This document shows positions 1 to 7,997 of a stretch of 33,634 nt of DNA, piece by piece. This DNA comes from an uncultured Treponema sp. (GTDB taxonomy: Bacteria > Spirochaetota > Spirochaetia > Treponematales > Treponemataceae). The DNA lies in the NCBI GenBank assembly GCA_900316905.1, contig ONET01000013.1, forward strand, positions 1-33,634. The letters run 5' to 3'. The notes beneath the pieces were generated by a model that was given only the letters and a program-made list of their open reading frames with translations, did no database searches and was not told the origin of the DNA. Each line of letters begins with the position of its first letter. The stretch's first letter is position 1. The position numbers and the translations under genes are program-made.

Positions 1-42
1 AAACAAAAGGAACAAGCAGGCAATGATGTTTTTCGTTTTCAT
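1..42 (-). CDS. N-terminal fragment of an exported protein (LolA position)
   Basis: An ATG at 42-40, two bases after the ftsK stop, opens a frame reading MKTKNIIACLFLLF before the window ends. A basic start followed by a hydrophobic run looks like a signal peptide. In Bacteroidales the gene after ftsK is commonly a LolA-like outer-membrane lipoprotein carrier, so that is the likeliest identity, but only 14 codons are visible. It belongs to the foreign left-end segment, not to the treponeme. Confidence 0.45.
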   Translation of the reverse strand, partial: MKTKNIIACLFLLF

Positions 43-44
43 TT

Positions 45-791
45 TCAAATTCCGTTATCTTTGTTGTAGAGATCCTGCAAAATCTGTTCCAAAGCAGCCT
101 CAGAGCCCACTTTCACCTCGCGTGACTTACTGCCCGAGAACGGACCGACGATACCAGCGGCCTCTAATTGGTCGATGATACGACCTGCGCGGTTGTATCC
201 AAGTTTCAGTTTGCGTTGGATCATCGAAGTGGAGCCTTGTTGGGTTTGCACCACGATGCGGGCGGCTTCCTCAAAGAGGCTGTCGCGTTCACCGTCATCT
301 TCGATGTCGGCGCCTTCGCCCTCTTCTTCAGGCACTTCGGGCAGCAGGAAGGGTTCCGCATAACCACGTTGGCTGCCAATGAAGTCGGTGACTCGCTCCA
401 CTTCCGGGGTGTCGATGAAAGCACATTGCAAACGTACAAGGTCATTGCCTGTGGAGAGCAGCATATCGCCGCGACCGATTAACTGGTTGGCACCGCTTTG
501 GTCGAGGATGGTCTTTGAGTCGACTTGCGAGATGACGCGGAAGGCGATACGGGCCGGGAAGTTGGCCTTGATGGAACCCGTGATGATGTTGACGGAAGGC
601 CTTTGTGTAGCAATAATCAAGTGGATACCAACGGCGCGGGCCAATTGGGCAATGCGTGCGATGGGGGCTTCCACTTCGCGTCCTGCGGTCATGATGAGGT
701 CAGCAAATTCGTCGACGACCAGCACAATGTAAGGCAAATAACGGTGACCTTCGGTGGGCAATAATTTGCGTGCCTTGAATTTTTCGTTGTA
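45..791 (-). CDS. ftsK: FtsK/SpoIIIE DNA translocase, C-terminal part, Bacteroidales-type (foreign segment)
   Basis: FtsK pumps chromosomal DNA toward the terminus at the division septum. The visible part starts inside the RecA-like motor domain. It has the Walker B stretch LPYIVLVVDEFADL, the IATQRPSVNIITGSIKANFPARIAF segment in which QRP and KANFPARI are family hallmarks, and GANQLIGRGDML. After an acidic linker comes the winged-helix gamma domain (QQGSTSMIQRKLKLGYNRA). The wording is closest to Bacteroidetes FtsK, not spirochaete FtsK. The Walker A half is missing because the frame runs straight into the start of polynucleotide phosphorylase at the shared YNEKF codons (777-791). I therefore read it as a fragment joined by assembly rather than a real fusion protein. 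Stop is TGA at 47-45. Confidence 0.85.
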   Translation of the reverse strand, partial: YNEKFKARKLLPTEGHRYLPYIVLVVDEFADLIMTAGREVEAPIARIAQLARAVGIHLIIATQRPSVNIITGSIKANFPARIAFRVISQVDSKTILDQSGANQLIGRGDMLLSTGNDLVRLQCAFIDTPEVERVTDFIGSQRGYAEPFLLPEVPEEEGEGADIEDDGERDSLFEEAARIVVQTQQGSTSMIQRKLKLGYNRAGRIIDQLEAAGIVGPFSGSKSREVKVGSEAALEQILQDLYNKDNGI

Positions 792-974
792 TTCAACGGT
801 TACGGGAACATAGTCCATTCCCTCGACAACATTGCTGGAAGCGCAAACTGTGGCGATTACCGCAGTTCCGGCGAATTGGGCGTAAACGCAGCCGTTGGCC
901 TGCTTTCCGATTTTTCCGGTTTCAAGAATCAATTCCTCGTCGCCGATTTTGTAAGTCACTCTTTCTACTGACAA
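777..974 (-). CDS. pnp: Polynucleotide phosphorylase, N-terminal fragment
   Basis: PNPase is the phosphorolytic 3'-5' exoribonuclease of the RNA degradosome. Residues 1-66 match the start of its first RNase PH domain: VTYKIGDEELILETGKIGKQ, then an AQFAGTAVIATVCAS strand and DYVPVTVEYNEKF. The start is TTG at 974-972, with AGAGG about eight bases upstream; no ATG competes. It lies downstream of rpsO, the usual order. Only the first 66 codons are present. At YNEKF (777-791) the reading frame crosses into an FtsK motor domain, so the remaining roughly 630 residues expected for the family are absent from this window. The rpsO-pnp spacer carries strong hairpins that may be processing sites. Confidence 0.88.
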
Positions 975-1034
975 TTCTTTTTCCTCTTTTAACTTCTTTT
1001 CCGTTATTTTGGGAACGGTGGCCCAAAAGATTGC

Positions 1035-1095
1035 CGCGCTGAAAACAAGTTTTCAGCGCGACGAGTTTCAAGCCGCTCACGCGTCTTGAAACTCG
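1035..1095 (-). promoter_or_regulatory. Tandem stem-loops in the rpsO-pnp spacer
   Basis: Two perfect 11-bp stems sit side by side. The first is 1035-1045 with 1050-1060 (loop of four); the second is 1062-1072 with 1085-1095 (loop of twelve). Outer bases 1032-1036 and 1096-1100 can also pair, allowing a three-way junction. Read on the minus strand, no U-tract follows, so this is not a standard terminator. The position matches the pnp leader of enterobacteria, where RNase III and PNPase itself control the message; a similar role here is inference. Confidence 0.6.
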
Positions 1096-1107
1096 CGGCA
1101 TTGCTAA

Positions 1108-1377
1108 CTACTTGCGGAGGCCGAGCTCTTTGATAAGGGCGCGGTAGCCTTCCAAGTCAGTTCTCATAAGATACTTGAGGAAGCGCTTGCGCTGGCCTAC
1201 GGCCTTCATCATTCCGCGCTTGGCGCTAGTGTCCTTGGGGAAGCGGTTTGAGTGCTCCGTGAGCTGCTCGATGCGCTTTGTCAAAAGCGCGATTTGAACC
1301 TTTGTGTTTCCAGTGTCGTTCTCGTTGGCTCCAAACTTGCTAACGATTGAGCGAGACAATTCCTTTGAAAGTGCCAT
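1108..1377 (-). CDS. rpsO: Ribosomal protein S15 (uS15)
   Basis: S15 binds the central domain of 16S rRNA early in 30S assembly and contributes to an intersubunit bridge. The 89-residue product has the normal length and family landmarks: GANENDTGNTKVQIALLTKRI, LTEHSNRFPKD, and KRFLKYLMRTDLEGYRALIKELGLRK at the end. An AGGAG six bases before the ATG at 1377 fixes the start. It lies between ribF (23 bases upstream) and pnp (133 bases downstream), the common bacterial arrangement. In some bacteria S15 represses its own translation through a leader structure; I see no clear leader fold in the short ribF-rpsO gap. Confidence 0.97.
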   Translation of the reverse strand: MALSKELSRSIVSKFGANENDTGNTKVQIALLTKRIEQLTEHSNRFPKDTSAKRGMMKAVGQRKRFLKYLMRTDLEGYRALIKELGLRK

Positions 1378-1400
1378 ATTTTTCTCCTAAAAAATAATTT

Positions 1401-2255
1401 TTATTGGAATTTGATTTCCTTTACAAACTGAACTTTTTGCCCAAGCGGAAATTCCAGGCGAAGGAATTGGTCTTCCGCGCAAAGAAAGGCTGAACTTTCT
1501 TTGCCGTCAAAAGCGACACCAACCGGATGCCGTCCGGCCTTTGGCAAAACTTGCGCCGCCCTTTCGTTTGCAATCATTGTCAGACTTGACTCCGACGAAC
1601 ACGCTTTCCAAGTGAATGGAGAGCCGTCAATGCAGTAAGGTCTTCCCAAAAGCTTTTTTGCCAAGGCAAAATCGCCGTCAAGGACCGCTTTGCGAATCAA
1701 GCTTGAACTGACGCGCTTGCCGTCAAGCAGAACGTCGTCCAAGACTTTTAGTTCCAAACCGTTTTGGGCCGCGTAATCCGACAATTCGGCAACGCCGGTG
1801 TCTGAATTATGTCCCAAGCGGAAATCGGAGCCCGCCGCCAAAAATTGCATAGAGCAAAATTTTCTCAATTTGTCAAGAAAATTCCTTCCCTTTATTTTAC
1901 TGAAATCTTCAGAAAAGTCAATCATCACGCAAAAATCAAAGGCTCTTTTTTCCAAAAATTCCAGCTTTTGCCTTTCTGAAAAAACGTCCCCGGGATAGGC
2001 GGAATTCTTTAGCGCCCCCGGAGAGCGCTTGAATGTGACCGCGCCGGCCAAAATTTTTTGACCGCCCGCCGCGAGCGCGCGCTTTTTTTTCCATTCAAAA
2101 ACCGCGTCAAAAATGGCCTGGTGGCCCAAGTGCGCGCCGTCAAAACCGCCCACGCAAACGGCGGCCGCATAATTTGAATCGTTCGCAAGACCAAAACTGG
2201 CGGCCGCGCGGCTTTCCGCGCCCACAGCAACGTCGTTCCAAGAAAAGACTTTCAT
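1401..2255 (-). CDS. ribF: RibF-type FMN adenylyltransferase with a degenerate riboflavin-kinase half
   Basis: RibF normally makes FMN from riboflavin (C-terminal kinase) and FAD from FMN (N-terminal nucleotidyltransferase). The N-terminal domain is clear: VCVGGFDGAHLGHQAIF carries the GxFDGxHxGH nucleotidyltransferase motif near residue 36, followed by VTFKRSPG and a FLAAGSDFRLGHNS segment. KRVSSSLIRKAVLDGDFALAKKLLGRPYCIDG then leads toward the kinase. Only about 75 residues follow, against roughly 120 in canonical kinases. I cannot find the GFPTAN motif or the GVY/RPTF strands. The protein (284 residues) may therefore only adenylylate FMN. Its ATG overlaps the truB stop (ATGA, 2252-2255), so translation is probably coupled. 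Confidence 0.85.
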   Translation of the reverse strand: MKVFSWNDVAVGAESRAAASFGLANDSNYAAAVCVGGFDGAHLGHQAIFDAVFEWKKKRALAAGGQKILAGAVTFKRSPGALKNSAYPGDVFSERQKLEFLEKRAFDFCVMIDFSEDFSKIKGRNFLDKLRKFCSMQFLAAGSDFRLGHNSDTGVAELSDYAAQNGLELKVLDDVLLDGKRVSSSLIRKAVLDGDFALAKKLLGRPYCIDGSPFTWKACSSESSLTMIANERAAQVLPKAGRHPVGVAFDGKESSAFLCAEDQFLRLEFPLGQKVQFVKEIKFQ

Positions 2256-3283
2256 TCTGCCGCCTCCAAGGACGCGGAGCCTTTGGGAACAACATACTCA
2301 TACGAGGCGCGGCCGCCTTCTTTTTTTACGGCGCCCACAAAGACTTTGTCGGAAGAAAAAACCGCGCTTGTTCCGTCTTTTAGCGGCTCCTCAAAAAAAG
2401 AAAAGCGCAAGGGCCGGCCGTTCCAAAAATTCTCTTCCTGGCCTGGGCACAAGTAGGCCGCGTTCAAGCCGCAAAGGCGCGCGGTCTCCGCGTCCATTTG
2501 TCGCAAGGAAGAGACGCCGATCGAGTCCTCATTCACCGCGTCCGAAAGGTTAAAGTTTCCGACGCGCGTTCTTTTTAGCGTTTCAAGGCGGCCGGCGGAA
2601 GCGCAGTCCAATCCTATGTCGCGCGCAAGGCTTCGGATGTAAGTTCCCTTGCTGACCAAAAAGCGGACGCGGGCGGACTTTACCAAAACATTTTTCAAGC
2701 CCAAAAGCTCCGCGCCGCCAGCAAGGCCGAAATCGTTGGAGGCGCCGCGATCGCTTGCAAGACTAAAAGCGTTGGAGGCGGCCGCCTTGTTCACTCCCCC
2801 ATCGCCGCATGAAGCTTCGTAGTCCAAAAGCTCGGCTTCGTAAACTTCTATCGGACGCTCTGGAAGCGCGGCTTCCTTTCCTGAGCGCGTCAAGTCGCTG
2901 GCCCTTTTTCCGCCGATTTTAATCGCCGAAAATTCCGGCGGCCGCTGCATTATTTTTCCTGTGAATTTTTTTAGGGATTCCTTTAACGCGGCCAAGCTTG
3001 GAAGCGGCGCGGTCTTGACTACTTGGCCGGTCGGGTCAAGCGTGTCCGTTTGCTCGCCAAAAATTATTTTGGCCTCGTACTCTTTGTCAAAGGCAGTTAT
3101 CAATCCGGCCAAGCGGGTAAGGCTTCCGACGCAGACTACAAGCAGCCCCTGCGCGAACAAGTCCAATGTTCCCGTGTGGCCGACTTTTTTTGTGCCTAAA
3201 ACTTTCTTTATTTTTCCCAGAGCCGAAAAGCTTGTGACTCCGGGCTTTTTGTCGTAAAGGATTATTCCGCTTGGACTTGACAT
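2252..3283 (-). CDS. truB: tRNA pseudouridine-55 synthase TruB
   Basis: TruB isomerises U55 in the T-loop of tRNAs. Seen here: GIILYDKKPGVTSF at the start; HTGTLDLFAQGLL with the catalytic Asp at about residue 41; the RPPEFSAIKIGGKRA stretch; and KGTYIRSLARDIG. I chose the ATG at 3283 (343 residues) because AAGG lies just upstream. A TTG at 3310 would add nine residues, overlap rbfA and has no ribosome site. Two oddities: the usual DPxATG after the catalytic Asp is LFAQG, and residues about 157-197 form a Ser/Gly/Ala/Asn-rich insert with a near repeat (ASNAFSLAS, ASNDFGLAG) not typical of the family. Between rbfA (8 bases away) and ribF (overlap). Confidence 0.93.
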   Translation of the reverse strand: MSSPSGIILYDKKPGVTSFSALGKIKKVLGTKKVGHTGTLDLFAQGLLVVCVGSLTRLAGLITAFDKEYEAKIIFGEQTDTLDPTGQVVKTAPLPSLAALKESLKKFTGKIMQRPPEFSAIKIGGKRASDLTRSGKEAALPERPIEVYEAELLDYEASCGDGGVNKAAASNAFSLASDRGASNDFGLAGGAELLGLKNVLVKSARVRFLVSKGTYIRSLARDIGLDCASAGRLETLKRTRVGNFNLSDAVNEDSIGVSSLRQMDAETARLCGLNAAYLCPGQEENFWNGRPLRFSFFEEPLKDGTSAVFSSDKVFVGAVKKEGGRASYEYVVPKGSASLEAAE

Positions 3284-3290
3284 TCGCGCC

Positions 3291-3716
3291 TTATTCGCCG
3301 TCGGAAGCAAGCGGGTCGCCGGAAGGAGCGGCGGCGTTTTGCGACGACCGCGCGGAAACCTGCGCGTCGCTCTTTACAAGCTCCTCCAGTTTTTTCGCCA
3401 TTTCGTAGCCGTCGCGAATTGACGTGTCGGCCACAAAATGCAAGTGGGGGAACTGGCGTATCGTAAGCTTTTTGGCGATGGTGGACTGAATGAAGCCCGC
3501 CGCGCTTGAAAGGCCTTCAACGCCTCGGTTAAGTTCCGACTCCGACATGAAGGTGGAAACATAAACTTTGGCATGCGCCAAGTCCTTGGCCACCTCCACG
3601 CGGTTGATCGTCAAAAAGTTTGAGACGCGAGGATCCTTTATTTGGGCGCGCAAAATCATGTTGGCAATCTCGCCCCTGATTTGCTCGCCAAGCTTTAAAA
3701 GCCTATACTGTCCCAT
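3291..3716 (-). CDS. rbfA: Ribosome-binding factor A
   Basis: RbfA is a small KH-like factor that helps mature the 5' end of 16S rRNA and 30S subunits, notably in the cold. The 141-residue product starts [21 protein letters not shown]. It has the RVSNFLTINRVEVAKDLAHAKVYVS core, then IAKKLTIRQFPHLHFVADTSIRDG. The extra C-terminal tail (KSDAQVSARSSQNAAAPS) is low-complexity. Its ATG overlaps the infB TGA by one base (TGATG), indicating coupled translation. The infB-rbfA-truB order is widespread in bacteria. Confidence 0.95.
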   Translation of the reverse strand: MGQYRLLKLGEQIRGEIANMILRAQIKDPRVSNFLTINRVEVAKDLAHAKVYVSTFMSESELNRGVEGLSSAAGFIQSTIAKKLTIRQFPHLHFVADTSIRDGYEMAKKLEELVKSDAQVSARSSQNAAAPSGDPLASDGE

Positions 3717-6481
3717 CAGGCCTGTCCTTCGCCATTGTTAGCCGGCGGAACCGCGTGAGGGTTGATTCCATGAGCGCCGGGCTTGGCCTGCTCGGCTTCC
3801 TTGCGGGCACGGGCGGCGGCCTTTTCGGCGGCTATCTTTTCCGCTTCGGCGGCGGCTTCGGCTGCGGCCTTGGCGGCGGCTTCGTTCCTCTGCTCGGCGG
3901 CGGCCGCTTCGTTCTTAGACTTGTCGTCAATCAAAGCGTCGCCCAGTTTTCGGGCAATCTCGATGTATTCAAAACATTCGATTTGGTCGCCGACGCGAAT
4001 GTCCTGCCAGTTCTCCAAGCCTACGCCGCATTCAAATCCCTTGGCCACTTCCTTGGCGTCGTCCTTGAAGCGCTTAAGCGAAGAAACTTTGCCGGTGTAA
4101 AGAACGATGCCTTCGCGAATGAGGCGAACGCCGCAATTTCTCTTTATCACGCCGTCCGAAACATAGCAGCCCGCGATGGTTCCAATCTTGGGAACTTTGA
4201 AAGTGTTTTGAATTTCCACAGTTCCGATGACCTGCTCCTTTGTGTCGGGGCTGAGCATTCCTTCCATGGCGGCGGTGATTTCGTTGACACATTCATAGAT
4301 GATGGAATACTTGCGAATCTCGACTTTTTCTTGGTCGGCCAAAAGCTTTGCCTTTGGCGTCGGGCGGACGTTGAAGCCGACGATAATCGCGTTGGAGTCC
4401 GCCGCCGCCAAAATGACGTCGCTTTCGTTAATGGCGCCGGCCGACGAGTGGATGACCACAAGGCGGATGTCCTTTGTAGAAAGCTTTTCAAGGGCTGTCT
4501 TAAGAGCCTCGGCGCTTCCCTGCAAGTCGGCCTTGATGACCACTTTGAGTTCCTTGACTTCGTGCGCGTCGATCGTCTGGTAAAGGTTGTCAAGCGTGAC
4601 TTTCTTGACGGCCTTGGCGTCCTCAAAGCGCTTGAGCTCCACGCGCTTGGTGCTGATGGCGCGCGCCTCTTTTTCGCTTTCGGTAACCTGGAAGGGGTCG
4701 CCCGCGTTGGGCATGTCCTCAATTCCGATAACCTCAACCGGCTGGCTGGGAGTCGCTTCCTGAACGCGCTTGCCCCTGTCATTGAACATCGCGCGCACGC
4801 GGCCTGAGTAAATTCCGGCCACAAAGGGGTCGCCCTGGCGCAAGGTTCCGCGCTCAACGACGACGGTTGAAATGACGCCTCGGCCTTGGTCAATGCGCGA
4901 CTCAAGGACTTTTCCTTCGGCGCGGCAATCCCATACGGTCTTAAGCTCAAGCATTTCGGCCTGAAGCAAAATGGCGTCCAAAAGGTCGTCTATGCCTTCG
5001 CCCTTAAGCGCGCTGATGTTGACGTACTGCGTGTCTCCGCCCCAGTCTTCCGGGGTAAGGCCAAGTTCCGTCAATTGAGTGCGGACGCGGTCGGGATTGG
5101 CGTCGGGCTTGTCTATCTTGTTTACTGCCACGATTATCGGAACCTTGGCGTCCTTGGCGTGGTTGATGGCTTCCAAAGTCTGGGGCATTACGCCGTCGTC
5201 GGCGGCCACGACCAAGACAACAATGTCGGTTATTTGGGCGCCGCGAGCGCGCATCATCGTAAAGACTTCGTGGCCCGGAGTGTCCAAGAAAGTGATCTTT
5301 CCCTTGGGAGTTTGGACGCTGTAGGCGCCGATGCTCTGGGTGATTCCGCCCGCCTCGCCTTCGGCGACGTGGCTGTGGCGAATCGCGTCCAAGGTCTTGG
5401 TCTTTCCGTGGTCAACGTGTCCCATTACGGTCACGATCGGCGGCCTCGGCTCCTGCTTGTCGTCGTTGGAAGTGTCGCGAGCGATGACCGTCTCGTCGTA
5501 AAGGCTCACCAAGTGGACTTCGCAATTGTATTCGGCGGCCAAAAGAGTGGCCGTGTCGCTGTCAATGGACTGGGTGATTGTGACCATCTGGCCCATCGAC
5601 ATGAGCTTGGCGATTATTTCGCTGGCCTTAAGGTTCATCTTGCGGGCCAAGTCGCTTATGGAAACAGTCTCCATGATGTCGATGGACTTGGGAACGTCGC
5701 TGACTTGGGTTTCGGCCTTCTTTTGGCTTTCGTAGAACTTGTCCTCGTCAAAGGCCTCTTCCTTGTCCTTTCGGCTGTATTGCTGCTTCTTTCCCTTAAA
5801 TGATTTCTTGGGCGCGTTTTGGCTGGGCTTTCCGCCGGTCATGCCGCCGGGCGCGAAAGAGCCGCCTTGGCCGCCGCCAAAGCCGGGCCGGTTGTTAAAT
5901 CCGCCCTGGCCGGAACGGTTGAAGCCGCCGCCTTGGCCGCCCCTGTTGAATCCTCCCGGACCAGAGCGGTTGTCGCGCTCGCGGTTTTGATAGCCGGCGC
6001 GCGCTTGGGCGCCCGTAAAGCCGGAGCCGCCGCGGTTTTGTCCGCCTCCGTTATAGCCGCCATTGTATCCGCCGCGGCCGCCTTGGCCTCCGCGATTCCA
6101 TTGGCCGCCTCTAGGATGGTCGCTCAAATTTCCGGCCTTGACGTTTGGACGGGCCGAATTTAGCGTGAACGGCGCCGACGGACGGCGGGCTGGAGCGCCT
6201 TGGCCGCCCTGCCCCTGAGCCGGACGCGGAGCTTGGCGCTCCGTCTGATTTTTCTTTTCATCTTGCGCGGATGTCTTGGGCGCGTCCTGATTTTTCGGAG
6301 CGGCAGAAGGAGAAGTCGCGCTTGCCGACGGAACGGCCGGCGCGGGGCGCTTTTTTACCAAGACAACCTTTTTCTTTTTTTCAACGGGCGCTCCGCTTGC
6401 GGCCGGGGCGCTTTGCTCCGCTTTTGGAGCCGCCTTTTTATGCAACACGACTCCGCTTTTCTTTTCTGTTTCTTCTGCCAT
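3716..6481 (-). CDS. infB: Translation initiation factor IF-2
   Basis: IF-2 is the GTPase that places fMet-tRNA on the 30S subunit and promotes 50S joining. At 921 residues it is full length. The G domain shows G1 GHVDHGKT (354-361), switch II DTPGHE (400-405) and NKID (454-457). Domain II, the linker helix and the C-terminal fMet-tRNA-binding domain follow. G1 continues KTLD instead of the usual TLLD. The N-terminal 240 residues are Lys/Ala/Pro-rich, then Gly/Arg/Asn-rich with many RGG-like repeats (about 124-216). The C-terminus has an added Ala/Glu helix ([20 protein letters not shown]). Start ATG is seven bases after the nusA stop. Confidence 0.98.
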   Translation of the reverse strand: MAEETEKKSGVVLHKKAAPKAEQSAPAASGAPVEKKKKVVLVKKRPAPAVPSASATSPSAAPKNQDAPKTSAQDEKKNQTERQAPRPAQGQGGQGAPARRPSAPFTLNSARPNVKAGNLSDHPRGGQWNRGGQGGRGGYNGGYNGGGQNRGGSGFTGAQARAGYQNRERDNRSGPGGFNRGGQGGGFNRSGQGGFNNRPGFGGGQGGSFAPGGMTGGKPSQNAPKKSFKGKKQQYSRKDKEEAFDEDKFYESQKKAETQVSDVPKSIDIMETVSISDLARKMNLKASEIIAKLMSMGQMVTITQSIDSDTATLLAAEYNCEVHLVSLYDETVIARDTSNDDKQEPRPPIVTVMGHVDHGKTKTLDAIRHSHVAEGEAGGITQSIGAYSVQTPKGKITFLDTPGHEVFTMMRARGAQITDIVVLVVAADDGVMPQTLEAINHAKDAKVPIIVAVNKIDKPDANPDRVRTQLTELGLTPEDWGGDTQYVNISALKGEGIDDLLDAILLQAEMLELKTVWDCRAEGKVLESRIDQGRGVISTVVVERGTLRQGDPFVAGIYSGRVRAMFNDRGKRVQEATPSQPVEVIGIEDMPNAGDPFQVTESEKEARAISTKRVELKRFEDAKAVKKVTLDNLYQTIDAHEVKELKVVIKADLQGSAEALKTALEKLSTKDIRLVVIHSSAGAINESDVILAAADSNAIIVGFNVRPTPKAKLLADQEKVEIRKYSIIYECVNEITAAMEGMLSPDTKEQVIGTVEIQNTFKVPKIGTIAGCYVSDGVIKRNCGVRLIREGIVLYTGKVSSLKRFKDDAKEVAKGFECGVGLENWQDIRVGDQIECFEYIEIARKLGDALIDDKSKNEAAAAEQRNEAAAKAAAEAAAEAEKIAAEKAAARARKEAEQAKPGAHGINPHAVPPANNGEGQA
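5834..6112 (-). repeat. RGG/GGQ-rich low-complexity coding repeat inside infB
   Basis: Codons for residues 124-216 of IF-2 repeat short Gly-Gly-Arg, Gly-Gln-Gly-Gly and Phe-Asn-Arg units, such as [17 protein letters not shown] and [19 protein letters not shown]. The DNA is correspondingly repetitive (gccgccttggccgcc-like units), a possible site of copy-number slippage. Confidence 0.8.
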
Positions 6482-6487
6482 CAGCTA

Positions 6488-7975
6488 TTATTCCTCGTCC
6501 TCTTTAAATTCAAATTCAACCCCGCACTTGGGACAATGCGTCATGTCAAGCGTTATCACGGCTCCGCATTCGGGGCAATGGTATTCTTCTGAATCAGCCT
6601 CGTCGGCGGAGGCCCCTTCCGAAGCCTTGGCCGCGTCCTGCCCAGAGTTTTCCTCAACAAATTCAACGTTTTGGTTTATAATCTCGTTGACTTTTTCCAA
6701 ATCTTCCTTGGAAACTCCCTCAACGTTGATTGACTCATAGTTGTCCACGAACTTCTGGACGTCCTCAATTCCGGCCTCCTTAAGAAGGGTGGCCACGCGC
6801 TCGTCAACGCCGGGCAATTCCGCGATCGTCGTGATTTCCTCGTAGTCGTCGTTGAAGAGGCTTTGCGCGTTTTGCCTTGTGGCGATCTCGCTAAGATCAA
6901 GCTCGGCGGCCTGCTCTTCCGTCTTAACGTCGATGTTCCAGTCGCAGAGGCGGTTGGCCAAGCGCACGTTGAGACCCTGCTTTCCGATGGCCAAAGAGAA
7001 CTGGCTGTCCTGCACGATGGCAAGAGCCTGCTTTTTGTCCTGATCAAGAATGATGACGCGGCTGACTTCCGCAGGGCTCAAGGCGTTCTTGATGAAAGTC
7101 GTGGGATCTGGATCCCAGCGCAAGACGTCGATTTTTTCGCCGAGCAGCTCGTGAATCACGTTCTGGATGCGAACGCCCTTAAGGCCTACGCAGGCGCCGA
7201 CCGGATCTATGTCCTCGCGGGCGGAAGACACGGCGATTTTAGTGCGGTAGCCGGCCTCGCGGACGATTTTGTTGATTTCAACAGTTCCGTCAAGGACTTC
7301 GGGAACTTCCGCCTCAAGAATCGAGCGGACCAACTCGGGAGCCGAGCGGGAAAGAATCAACTGTATTCCGTTTGAAGTGTTGGAAATGTCAACGACCAAG
7401 GCGCGGATTCGCTCGCCCTTTTCGTACTTTTCGCGAGGCGACTGGTACTTGACCGGAAGAACGCCTTCGACCTTTCCAAGGTCAACGTAAATCGTTCCGT
7501 TGCGCTCGCGCTGGAAGTAGCCGATGATGATTCCGCCAACCTTGTCCTTGTATTCGTTGTAAAGGTTGCTCTTAATGCTTTCGTTGAGCCCCTGGTGGCC
7601 CGACTGCTTTCCGGTAGACACGGCGGAACGGTCGTAGCTCTTGGGATCTTCGGGAATGTCAAGCTCGTCGCCTTCCTCGCAATCAGGGCTAAGCTGGCGG
7701 GCTTCCTCCAACTCGATTTCCATTACGGGATCATAAACGCCGTCAACGACTTCCTTTCTGGAATAAAGAGTGACTTCAGTCGGAATGCCGTTTTCGTCCT
7801 CTTCAAAAACAACCACGGCGTTTTCGTTGGTGCCGTGAGCGCGCTTGTAGGCGGCCTTGAGCATATTTTCAACGGCCAATTTCACCGCTTCGGGCGAAAG
7901 GCCTCTTTCTTCGATGAGTTCCTTGATTGCCTCCGCCATTGACGAAGTCTTTTCTTGAACTTTTTTCCTAGCCAT
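6488..7975 (-). CDS. nusA: Transcription termination/antitermination factor NusA with a C-terminal zinc ribbon
   Basis: NusA binds RNA polymerase and nascent RNA and tunes pausing, termination and antitermination. The N-terminal polymerase-binding domain is followed by S1 (KVGGIIIGYFQRERNGTIYVDLG), KH1 (DPVGACVGLKGVRIQNVIHEL) and KH2 (LAIGKQGLNVRLANRL). A single acidic helix-hairpin module (ITTIAELPGVDERVATLLKEAG) comes next. The last 31 residues hold CPEC and CPKC ten residues apart (Cys467, 470, 481, 484), a four-cysteine zinc-ribbon signature absent from the E. coli protein. ATG 7975 has AGGGG eight bases upstream. It follows rimP by 22 bases and precedes infB, the standard order. Confidence 0.97.
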   Translation of the reverse strand: MARKKVQEKTSSMAEAIKELIEERGLSPEAVKLAVENMLKAAYKRAHGTNENAVVVFEEDENGIPTEVTLYSRKEVVDGVYDPVMEIELEEARQLSPDCEEGDELDIPEDPKSYDRSAVSTGKQSGHQGLNESIKSNLYNEYKDKVGGIIIGYFQRERNGTIYVDLGKVEGVLPVKYQSPREKYEKGERIRALVVDISNTSNGIQLILSRSAPELVRSILEAEVPEVLDGTVEINKIVREAGYRTKIAVSSAREDIDPVGACVGLKGVRIQNVIHELLGEKIDVLRWDPDPTTFIKNALSPAEVSRVIILDQDKKQALAIVQDSQFSLAIGKQGLNVRLANRLCDWNIDVKTEEQAAELDLSEIATRQNAQSLFNDDYEEITTIAELPGVDERVATLLKEAGIEDVQKFVDNYESINVEGVSKEDLEKVNEIINQNVEFVEENSGQDAAKASEGASADEADSEEYHCPECGAVITLDMTHCPKCGVEFEFKEDEE

Positions 7976-7997
7976 AAAAGTTACCCCTAAATTTTAT

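Noticed and set aside
45..974. A genuine PNPase-FtsK fusion protein
   Set aside because: Both halves are truncated at a shared five-residue string and have different taxonomic character. No known function would join them.
1035..1095. Intrinsic terminator between rpsO and pnp
   Set aside because: The stems are strong but no T-run follows on the minus strand.
1378..1400. FMN or other riboswitch near ribF
   Set aside because: ribF overlaps truB and has no leader; the short gap after it holds only the rpsO ribosome site.
3284..3310. TTG start for TruB
   Set aside because: No ribosome site; it overlaps rbfA, and the ATG at 3283 begins at the normal family position.
3755..5803. Long plus-strand open frames (up to 350 codons) opposite infB
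   Set aside because: They mirror infB codons, have no family resemblance or ribosome site, and arise from the high G+C third-position pattern of a real gene.
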